A stretch of DNA of 64,000 nucleotides from Saccharospirillum impatiens DSM 12546 (GTDB lineage Bacteria > Pseudomonadota > Gammaproteobacteria > Pseudomonadales > Natronospirillaceae). The stretch is from positions 1 through 64,000 of the forward strand of contig NZ_AUIH01000008.1 in the NCBI RefSeq assembly GCF_000423605.1, given 5' to 3'. The translations under genes were made by a program, and so were the position numbers. Numbering within the stretch: position 1 is the stretch's first letter; every line of letters starts with the position of its first letter. The notes under the pieces were generated by a model. That model saw nothing but the letters and a program-made list of their open reading frames with translations, was not told the origin of the DNA and ran no database searches. Below are positions 54,967 to 61,729 of this stretch, piece by piece.

Positions 54967-55056
54967 TTAGCTCCTGTTCTGAAAGTGGCCCGCGGCATGT
55001 TCTTCGGACAATCCGGTCTCGCTGCTGCGGTCTTCTATACCACCAGCCTGACGCAT
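54967..55056 (-). CDS. Possible 29-codon ORF between pgl and edd
   Basis: An ATG at 55056 opens a 29-residue frame ending TAA two bases before the edd ATG. A perfect AAGGAGG lies at 55079-55073, but it is 16 bases away from the ATG, too far for normal use. The peptide is hydrophilic and unlike anything I know. It may be a coupling leader for edd or pure chance. Confidence 0.2.
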   Translation of the reverse strand: MRQAGGIEDRSSETGLSEEHAAGHFQNRS

Positions 55057-55089
55057 TGCGATGGCTGCCCGGCCTCCTTCAAATGACCT

Positions 55090-55788
55090 TTATTCCGCCC
55101 AGTAAACCGCGACTGGCGCCTGTTGTTGCTTGAGCACGCTGCGCACTGGCAACTCGTTCACTGGTCCGTCTTTCAGTGCCGCCTCAAGCACCGGCTTTTT
55201 ACCGGCGCCGGTCAGGTGCAGGACTATCCAGTCGCTGCGTAAAATACGTTGCAGCGTTAGTGTCATGCGCGGGTGCGGTGCGGTCTTCGGCACCACCGCA
55301 CAGCAATCACTGTGCACGTCGGTATCGAGGGCCTTCTCAAGGGTATCGGCACCCGGGAAGAAAGAGGCAGTGTGGCCATCTTCTCCCATGCCCAGAATCG
55401 AAACGGTCAACTTATCCGGCAAACCGGCCAGTGCTTTATTCAATTCCGACTCGGCTTCAAACGGAGAGTCTGCGGCGGTCTTGTGGGGAATAAAACGGGC
55501 CACAGCAGCCTTGTTTTGCAACAAGTGAGTGCGCACCAGCTTCTCATTGCTGTCATCGTGGTCGGGTGCTACCCAGCGCTCATCGACCAGAGTAACTGTC
55601 ACCTTGCTCCAGTCGAGATCTGCCTGGCTTAACGTCTGAAACAGAGCCACTGGCGTGCGCCCGCCAGAGACCGCCAAACCGGCTTCACCGTTCGCATCGA
55701 TGTCGGCTTTCAGTCGCTTAAGAATCTCACCCGCCAGGGCTTCGGTCAGAGTTTCACGGCTGTCAAAGTCGTGTTGTGTCAACGTCAT
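55090..55788 (-). CDS. pgl: 6-Phosphogluconolactonase
   Basis: A 232-residue DevB-type lactonase hydrolysing 6-phosphogluconolactone. Signature stretches are LAVSGGRTPVALFQTLS (sugar-phosphate loop), VTLVDERWVAPDHDDSNEKL and ILGMGEDGHTASFFPG. ATG 55788 is set by AGGAG six bases upstream; the longer open frame to 55959 runs inside zwf. It follows zwf by 10 bases. Confidence 0.95.
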   Translation of the reverse strand: MTLTQHDFDSRETLTEALAGEILKRLKADIDANGEAGLAVSGGRTPVALFQTLSQADLDWSKVTVTLVDERWVAPDHDDSNEKLVRTHLLQNKAAVARFIPHKTAADSPFEAESELNKALAGLPDKLTVSILGMGEDGHTASFFPGADTLEKALDTDVHSDCCAVVPKTAPHPRMTLTLQRILRSDWIVLHLTGAGKKPVLEAALKDGPVNELPVRSVLKQQQAPVAVYWAE

Positions 55789-55798
55789 GTCGGACTCC

Positions 55799-57280
55799 TT
55801 AATTTGACTCATGCCAGCTGCGACCATCGCGTGCGACCAGTTCGAACGCCGCTTGCGGGCCCCAGCTTCCGGCCGGGTAGACGTGCGGATCAACCGTTGC
55901 CGTCGCCCAGCTTTCCAGTATGGCATCAGCCCATACCCAGGCCGCTTCGACTTCATCACGATGGACGAACAGCGTCGAATTGCCGCGAATTACATCGAGG
56001 ATCAGGCGTTCATAGGCTTCAGGCACCCGTGAGTCAGCGATGCGGTCAGGCAATGTCAGGTTCAGGGTCACCGGCGTGACTTCCATGCCTTCGCCCAGAC
56101 CCGGCAGCTTGTTCATCATATACAGCTGGATCGATTCTTCCGGCTGCAGCCGGATAACCAGTTTGTTCGGACTCATGTTGGCCGTGCCCGGGAAAATGGA
56201 ATGCGGCACGTCTTTAAATTGAATCACGATTTCACTGTAGCGGGCAGGCAAGCGCTTACCCGTGCGTAAATAGAACGGCACACCGCGCCAGCGCCAGTTA
56301 TGAATGTCGGCTCGAATGGCGACGAAGGTTTCGGTTTGCGAGTCGGGCACGCCGCCCTCTTCTTCCTTATAACCGGGTACTTTGCGGCCATCCATGTTGC
56401 CGGCCGTGTATTGCGCCCGAACCGTATTGCGACGAACCCGATCGACCGACATTTTCTTCAGCGACTTCAGCACCTTGAGTTTTTCCGCCCGCACGGCTTC
56501 TGCATCGAGCGAGACGGGTACACCCATGGCGACCAGGCTAAGCAATTGCAGCAGGTGGTTCTGAATCATGTCGCGCAGCGCGCCGGAGTCGTCGTAGTAG
56601 CCCCAACGACCTTCGACACCGACGGTCTCGGCCACCGTGATCTGCACGTTGTCGATGTGGGCATTGGTCCAGACCGGCTCGAACAACGCATTGGCAAAGC
56701 GCACCGCCAGCAAATTCTGTACGGTCTCTTTGCCCAGGTAGTGGTCGATCCGGTAGATGTTTTTCTCAGGGAAGGAACGAGCCACCGCGTCATTGATGGT
56801 TTTGGATGACGCCAGGCTTTTGCCAATGGGCTTTTCCATCACCACCCGGGTACGTTCACTGACCAGCCCGGCTGCGGCCAGGTTATCGGTAATGTCGCCA
56901 AAAAAGTCAGGCGCAGTCGACATATAGTAGACGGTGTCGTTTTGCGTAAAGGATTTGCCCAACGCTTTCTTCAAGAGCTTGAAGCTGTCGACATTGCGCG
57001 CGTCGACGGCAACGTAGTTAAGACGCTCCTTAAACCGCTCCCAAACCGCTTCGTCCCAGCAGTCCGGATCGCCGAATTCGTCGATGCCCTGACGGACCAT
57101 CTCTATGTAGCCATCACGGCCCAGGTCGGTCCGTGAGGCACCGATGACCTGAGTGCCCTCGCACAGATAGCCGCCCCGGTCGAGGTTGTACAGCGCGGGT
57201 AGCAGTTTGCGTATGGCCAGATCGCCATTGCCGCCGAAAATGACGACGTTGCAAGGGTAGCAGGTCGTGTTGTGTTGCAT
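55799..57280 (-). CDS. zwf: Glucose-6-phosphate 1-dehydrogenase
   Basis: A 493-residue enzyme oxidising glucose-6-phosphate with NAD(P). The coenzyme fingerprint IFGGNGDLAIRKLLPALYNL is at residues 14-33. The substrate signature RIDHYLGKETVQN is near 181-193. First gene of the operon zwf-pgl-edd-glk-eda; its promoter region contains a HexR-type box at 57355-57369. Divergent from hexR. Confidence 0.96.
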   Translation of the reverse strand: MQHNTTCYPCNVVIFGGNGDLAIRKLLPALYNLDRGGYLCEGTQVIGASRTDLGRDGYIEMVRQGIDEFGDPDCWDEAVWERFKERLNYVAVDARNVDSFKLLKKALGKSFTQNDTVYYMSTAPDFFGDITDNLAAAGLVSERTRVVMEKPIGKSLASSKTINDAVARSFPEKNIYRIDHYLGKETVQNLLAVRFANALFEPVWTNAHIDNVQITVAETVGVEGRWGYYDDSGALRDMIQNHLLQLLSLVAMGVPVSLDAEAVRAEKLKVLKSLKKMSVDRVRRNTVRAQYTAGNMDGRKVPGYKEEEGGVPDSQTETFVAIRADIHNWRWRGVPFYLRTGKRLPARYSEIVIQFKDVPHSIFPGTANMSPNKLVIRLQPEESIQLYMMNKLPGLGEGMEVTPVTLNLTLPDRIADSRVPEAYERLILDVIRGNSTLFVHRDEVEAAWVWADAILESWATATVDPHVYPAGSWGPQAAFELVARDGRSWHESN

Positions 57281-57592
57281 AGATCACTCCAGGTCAAATG
57301 CCATTCCGGTCGCTTCATACACCCCCGACTGTTCGCCAGAGACCGCCACCGTGTTGTAATTTATTTTCAATTTTACGGGAAATAAACCCCCATGTCGCCC
57401 ATATTTGTAATTTTACAACAATACGATTGACGACCATAATGCCCGATGAGAATGACGATTCAGGGCCTTGGGCGGAAGATAGTCACACAGTGTGCTTTCG
57501 CCAACGGGTTGAATTCCCTACAATCGCGAACACTCAACCCGGGGTTGGTGCCTCTGCAGCACCCCACGCAATCAACCAAGGATTGTCAGTCC
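57281..57592. other. zwf-hexR regulatory region
   Basis: A 312-base divergent region. It holds the HexR-type site at 57355-57369 and a second short inverted repeat, TTGTAA-TT-TTACAA (57405-57418), which has HexR half-sites but three bases less spacing than the consensus. The segment 57440-57592 is the presumed hexR leader and contains no gene I can support. Confidence 0.6.
57355..57369. promoter_or_regulatory. HexR box upstream of zwf
   Basis: TGTAATTTATTTTCA (read on the minus strand, TGAAAATAAATTACA) agrees with the HexR consensus TGTARTWWWAYTACA at 13 of 15 positions. HexR represses zwf-edd operons until KDPG relieves it in several gammaproteobacteria. Confidence 0.7.
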
Positions 57593-58453
57593 ATGTCTGT
57601 GAACATTCTGGAGCGTCTCAAATCCAACCCCAGCTGCCTGAGCAAAAGCGAGCGCAAGGTAGCCAACGTTATCCTTGAAGACCCGAACAAGGCGATTCGC
57701 TCCAGCATCGCCAGCCTGGCCAAGGCCGCCAACGTTTCAGAACCTACGGTGAACCGTTTCTGTCGCAGCCTCGACTGCACCGGTTTTCCTGATTTCAAGC
57801 TGAAACTGGCCCAGTGCCTGGCCACGGGCACGCCCTACGTCAACCGCAACGTCGAATCCAGCGACAACGTTGAGGAATACAGCAGTAAGATTTTCGAAGC
57901 GACCATGAGCGCAATCAGCGACGCCAAGCGCTCGATCGACCCCAATGCCCTGAGCCGGACTGTGGATGCTCTGGCCCAGGCTAGGCGCATCGAGATTTAT
58001 GGGCTCGGCGCCTCCGGCAGTGTCGCCATGGACGCACAGCACAAGCTGTTCAGACTGAATACACCCTGCGTCGCCTATATCGATGTACTCCAGCAGCGCA
58101 TGGCCGCTGCCGCCACCAAACCCGGCGATGTGGTGATCATCATCTCCAACACCGGGCGCACCATCGCCCTGGTTGAAACCGCCCGCATTGCGCGTGAATC
58201 GGGCGCCACGGTGATCACCATTACCCAGCCGCACACGCCTTTGTCGGAAGAAAGCCATATCTTGCTGGGCGTCGATAGCCCGGAAAACACCGACATCTAT
58301 ACACCCATGACCTCACGCATCGTGCACCTGACCATCATTGATGTGCTGGCGACTGGCGTCATTCTCAAACACGGCCCCGAATTCCAGAGTCACCTCAAGC
58401 GCATCAAGGCCGCCCTGGCCGACACCCGGTTCAAATCGCCCGACAGCGAATAA
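57593..58453 (+). CDS. hexR: HexR, RpiR-family regulator of glucose catabolism
   Basis: A 286-residue regulator with an N-terminal RpiR-type helix-turn-helix (about residues 1-77; SIASLAKAANVSEPTVNRFC) and a C-terminal SIS sugar-phosphate domain (about 125-255; YGLGASGSVAMDAQ and ISNTGRTIALVETA). HexR binds KDPG. ATG 57593 matches HexR length; the upstream open frame to 57446 covers the promoter region. Divergent from zwf and followed by gap, its expected regulon. Confidence 0.94.
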   Translation: MSVNILERLKSNPSCLSKSERKVANVILEDPNKAIRSSIASLAKAANVSEPTVNRFCRSLDCTGFPDFKLKLAQCLATGTPYVNRNVESSDNVEEYSSKIFEATMSAISDAKRSIDPNALSRTVDALAQARRIEIYGLGASGSVAMDAQHKLFRLNTPCVAYIDVLQQRMAAAATKPGDVVIIISNTGRTIALVETARIARESGATVITITQPHTPLSEESHILLGVDSPENTDIYTPMTSRIVHLTIIDVLATGVILKHGPEFQSHLKRIKAALADTRFKSPDSE

Positions 58454-58488
58454 GCCGGCCAACAGCACCGAACCCGAAAGAAGCCCCC

Positions 58489-58520
58489 AAGGCCTGCAGA
58501 CCACGCTCACGGCAGGCCTT
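58489..58520. terminator. Hairpin downstream of hexR
   Basis: A perfect 9-bp stem with a 14-base loop placed 35 bases after the hexR stop. It lacks a T run, so it may be a weak or factor-dependent terminator. Confidence 0.4.
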
Positions 58521-58535
58521 CAGGCTCCCTCAGGA

Positions 58536-58550
58536 TGTAATAAAACTACA
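58536..58550. promoter_or_regulatory. HexR box upstream of gap
   Basis: TGTAATAAAACTACA matches the HexR consensus TGTARTWWWAYTACA at all 15 positions. It lies about 50 bases upstream of a possible -10 (TATAAC at 58601-58606), so the effect of HexR here could be activation or repression. Confidence 0.82.
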
Positions 58551-58871
58551 AATAACTGTGAAATCCGTCCGAAAGCTGGCAGAATGCGCTTGTTTTGTTG
58601 TATAACTATGAAAGTTAGCTACACCGCCAGGCTACCGCTAAACTGGGAAGCCAGCATCACGGGAGCGAACAATCAGCGTGCGGTGCCAGCACCAAACACC
58701 TGCACCAAACAACAGTCAGCAAAACAGAAACCGAATTTCATCGGGCGCCATTAAGGTGTCTGGCGTGAACCGGTCAGGCCTTCCGCAATCGGCGAGCCGG
58801 ATCATGCAACCAGAATTCAATAATTCCGGCGGTGGTTCAAAAACCGTCCAATTAACGCTAAGGAGCACACC

Positions 58872-59897
58872 ATGTCCAAGATCCGCGTTGCTATTAATGG
58901 CTATGGCCGCATTGGCCGCAATGTTCTGCGTGCCTTGTATGAAGCCAATCAGTCTGGCAAGGACTACCCGATCGAAATCGTTGCCATCAACGATCTGGGC
59001 GATTCCAAAACCAATGCGCACCTGACCAAGTACGATACGGTTCATGGTCGCTTTGGTTTCGACGTTACTTCAGACAACGAAGCACTGTACGTTAACGGCG
59101 ATAAAATCAGCATCTTCTCAGAGCGCAACCCGGCTGATCTGCCCTGGAGCAAGCTGAACGTCGACGTGGTGTACGAATGCACCGGTCTGTTCGCCGATAA
59201 AGCCAGCGCCAGCAAGCACATCACCGCCGGTGCCAAGAAAGTGATCATCTCAGCCCCGGGCAAAGACGTGGATGCCACGGTCGTGTTTGGCGTGAACGAC
59301 AGCATTCTGACCAACGACATGACGGTCATCTCCAACGCGTCGTGCACCACCAACTGCCTGGCGCCGGTCGCCAAGGTAATGAGCGATGCCTTTGGTATCG
59401 AAAGTGGCCTGATGACCACCATTCACTCCTACACCAACGACCAGCGCCTGAGCGATGTGTATCACTCAGACCTGTACCGCGCCCGCGCCGCTGCACTGAA
59501 CATGATTCCGACCAAAACCGGTGCCGCTGCACTGGTGGGTAAAATTGTTCCGGCACTGGAAGGCAAGTTTGACGGCATGGCGGTGCGCGTACCGACCGCC
59601 AATGTGTCACTGGTTGACCTGACGTTCACGGCCAGCAAGGACGTGACCGCAGAGAGCATCAACAAAGCCATCTCTGACGCCATCGCAGCCGATAAGAATC
59701 TGGCCAAAGTGCTCGACGTTAACGTTGAACCGCTGGTGTCCTCCGACTATAACCACAACAGCTTCAGCTCGATTTTCGACGCGACGCAAACACGCGTCCA
59801 GGGTCGTCTGGTCAAGGTTATGTCCTGGTATGACAACGAATGGGGCTTTTCAAACCGCATGCTGGACAGCACCGTCGCCCTGATGAACGCCAAGTAA
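58872..59897 (+). CDS. gap: Glyceraldehyde-3-phosphate dehydrogenase (type I)
   Basis: A 341-residue NAD-type GAPDH. The Rossmann motif [13 protein letters not shown] is at residues 8-20. The catalytic cysteine is Cys158 in [13 protein letters not shown], and NEWGFSNRM is near the C terminus. It is about ten residues longer than E. coli GapA owing to an insert after the first helix ([10 protein letters not shown]). AGGAG is six bases before ATG. Under a HexR box, fitting its role in using triose phosphate from the ED route. Confidence 0.95.
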   Translation: MSKIRVAINGYGRIGRNVLRALYEANQSGKDYPIEIVAINDLGDSKTNAHLTKYDTVHGRFGFDVTSDNEALYVNGDKISIFSERNPADLPWSKLNVDVVYECTGLFADKASASKHITAGAKKVIISAPGKDVDATVVFGVNDSILTNDMTVISNASCTTNCLAPVAKVMSDAFGIESGLMTTIHSYTNDQRLSDVYHSDLYRARAAALNMIPTKTGAAALVGKIVPALEGKFDGMAVRVPTANVSLVDLTFTASKDVTAESINKAISDAIAADKNLAKVLDVNVEPLVSSDYNHNSFSSIFDATQTRVQGRLVKVMSWYDNEWGFSNRMLDSTVALMNAK

Positions 59898-59904
59898 GTC
59901 CCCC

Positions 59905-59933
59905 AGAAAAGCCCGGTTAACCCGGGCTTTTCT
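59905..59933. terminator. Intrinsic terminator after gap
   Basis: GCCCGG (59911-59916) pairs with CCGGGC (59922-59927), extended by AAAA and TTTT on either side. The stem followed by four T residues ends the gap transcript before pyk. Confidence 0.85.
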
Positions 59934-59989
59934 GCGAGTAAAGATCTGAGTGTCACAGCCAGACCCGACAACAAGAGATCCGAGATACC

Positions 59990-61432
59990 ATGAGACGTAC
60001 CAAAATCGTCACTACCCTGGGCCCGGCCACCGATCGTGACGGTGTGCTCGAGAAGCTCATTCTGGCGGGCGCCAACGTCGTTCGCCTGAACTTTTCACAC
60101 GGAAGCCCGGAAGACCATCAGCGCCGTGCCGATGAAGTTCTCGCCATCGCCAAAAAGCACAGCCTTCATGTTGGCATCCTCGGCGACCTGCAAGGCCCAA
60201 AAATTCGCATTGCCCGCTTCAAGGACACCAAAGTCCAACTCGACGATGGCCAGGCGTTTATTCTGGATGTCGATTTCGACAAGAACGCGGGTGACAGCAC
60301 CCGGGTTGGTATCGACTACCCCGAACTGGCCGCCGACAGCAAACCCGGCGACATTTACCTGCTCGATGACGGTCGCGTGAAAGTCCAGGTCGAAAAAGTT
60401 GAAGGCAATGCCGTTCATACCATCGTTATCCAGGGCGGCCCGCTGTCGAACAACAAGGGCATCAACAAGCTGGGCGGTGGACTCTCTGCCAAGGCGCTGA
60501 CCGAGAAAGACAAGGCAGATATCAAAACTGCTGCGGCCATTGGGGTTGATTACATCGCTGTCTCATTCCCGCGCAATGCCGAAGACATGAACGAAGCGCG
60601 TCAATTGCTGGCCGAAGCCGGCTCCACTGCGGAGATCGTGGCGAAACTGGAGCGCGCTGAAGCCGTCCTGGATCACGATAACCTCGATCGCATCATCCTC
60701 GCGTCTGATGTGGTGATGGTTGCCCGGGGCGATCTGGGCGTGGAAATTGGTGATCCGGCGCTGATCAGTGTACAGAAACACATCATCAAACGGGCCCGGA
60801 CACTGGACCGCGTGGTCATTACGGCGACCCAGATGATGGAATCGATGATCGACAACCCGTTCCCGACGCGGGCGGAAGTGTTCGATGTCGCGAACGCCGT
60901 GCTCGATGGCACCGATGCGGTTATGTGTTCTGCCGAAACCGCGGCGGGCGCCTACCCGGTCGAGACAGTCAAGGCTATGAACGACGTCTGTCTGGGTGCT
61001 GAAAAACACCCGCTGACAACCCAGTCACGCCACCGGGTAAACACTGAGTTCCATCGCGTCGATGAAGCCATTGCCATGTCGGTCATGTACACCGCCAATC
61101 ACCTTAAGGGTGTGAAGGCGATTGTCTGTATGACCGAGTCGGGCTCGACGCCACGCTGGATGTCTCGCATCAGCTCGGGCATGCCGATCTACGCCATGAC
61201 CCGTCAGGAGCTGACACAGCGTAAATGCGCGCTGTACCGGGGCGTCGAAGCCATCGCCTTTGATGTATCAGCCGGCCCGATCGAGCAAGTAAACAAGCGC
61301 GCGGTGGATGAATTGAAACAACGCGGCATTGTCAAGGATGGCGATCTGGTGCTGCTCAGCTATGGCGACCACCAGGGTGTGCATGGCGGCACCAATACCC
61401 TTAAGATTGTCAGCGTTGGGAATATCCTGTAA
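59990..61432 (+). CDS. pyk: Pyruvate kinase
   Basis: A 480-residue pyruvate kinase converting phosphoenolpyruvate to pyruvate with ATP formation. Conserved are [12 protein letters not shown] at the N terminus, the [13 protein letters not shown] loop, the [13 protein letters not shown] stretch and the [18 protein letters not shown] site signature. Length matches E. coli PykA (480) more closely than PykF (470). It lies between gap and aceE on the same strand, with terminators on both sides. Confidence 0.95.
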   Translation: MRRTKIVTTLGPATDRDGVLEKLILAGANVVRLNFSHGSPEDHQRRADEVLAIAKKHSLHVGILGDLQGPKIRIARFKDTKVQLDDGQAFILDVDFDKNAGDSTRVGIDYPELAADSKPGDIYLLDDGRVKVQVEKVEGNAVHTIVIQGGPLSNNKGINKLGGGLSAKALTEKDKADIKTAAAIGVDYIAVSFPRNAEDMNEARQLLAEAGSTAEIVAKLERAEAVLDHDNLDRIILASDVVMVARGDLGVEIGDPALISVQKHIIKRARTLDRVVITATQMMESMIDNPFPTRAEVFDVANAVLDGTDAVMCSAETAAGAYPVETVKAMNDVCLGAEKHPLTTQSRHRVNTEFHRVDEAIAMSVMYTANHLKGVKAIVCMTESGSTPRWMSRISSGMPIYAMTRQELTQRKCALYRGVEAIAFDVSAGPIEQVNKRAVDELKQRGIVKDGDLVLLSYGDHQGVHGGTNTLKIVSVGNIL

Positions 61433-61476
61433 AAAGGGCGGCCGCGATTACTGTGATACTTTAAAAGCGACAATCC

Positions 61477-61503
61477 AAAACGGCAGCCCTCTGGCTGCCG
61501 TTT
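61477..61503 (+). terminator. Intrinsic terminator after pyk
   Basis: CGGCAGCC (61481-61488) and GGCTGCCG (61493-61500) with a CTCT loop, flanked by AAAA and TTT. A strong stem with a short T run. Confidence 0.8.
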
Positions 61504-61512
61504 GTTGTTTCA

Positions 61513-61561
61513 GGGTTAGCAAAAAGCGAAATTTCGCCAGAATGCGAAATCACGCTAACCC
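61513..61561. repeat. Nested inverted repeat upstream of aceE
   Basis: GGGTTAGC (61513-61520) and GCTAACCC (61554-61561) are perfect arms. Between them lie the 12-bp palindrome GCGAAATTTCGC (61526-61537) and a second GCGAAAT (61544-61550). The layout could be an operator for a dimeric regulator or a structured RNA. It does not resemble the PdhR box. Confidence 0.5.
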
Positions 61562-61585
61562 GGCCAAAGACGGACAATAGTAGTC

Positions 61586-61626
61586 TGGCAGGCGGTTGAA
61601 ATTCACAGAATTTCAGCCGCCTGCTA
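61586..61626. repeat. 41-bp palindromic repeat, copy 2
   Basis: Second copy of the element at 3813-3853, same length, 34 of 41 identical. The stem pairs 16 bases (GCAGGCGGTTGAAATT with AATTTCAGCCGCCTGC, one T-G wobble) with a 5-base loop (CACAG). It lies 104 bases before aceE. Confidence 0.75.
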
Positions 61627-61729
61627 GAGTTAAAGCACTATTTCAAACGAGCGGGTGCCTTTACACCGGCTCGCAACTTGTGAATCTACGACTGATGATT
61701 CAACCCATAGGGGAAGAGGTCTGAACTTT

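Larger units (their letters stand above)
58454..58871. other. hexR-gap intergenic region
   Basis: A 418-base gap. It contains a 9-bp hairpin after hexR (AAGGCCTGC 58489-58497 with GCAGGCCTT 58512-58520, no T run) and a HexR box (58536-58550). A possible -10 TATAAC (58601-58606) would give a gap-mRNA leader of about 260 bases. Open frames inside show no family match. Confidence 0.55.
61433..61729. other. pyk-aceE intergenic region rich in hairpins
   Basis: A 297-base region with four stacked inverted repeats: the pyk terminator (61477-61503), GGGTTAGC/GCTAACCC arms (61513-61561), copy 2 of the 41-bp repeat (61586-61626) and a CGAGC-GGTG stem (61648-61673). No gene is present. The aceE promoter could not be placed. 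Confidence 0.65.

Noticed and set aside
61433-61729. PdhR operator before aceE
   Set aside because: No match to the AATTGGTNNNACCAATT-type dyad was found; the repeats present are different.
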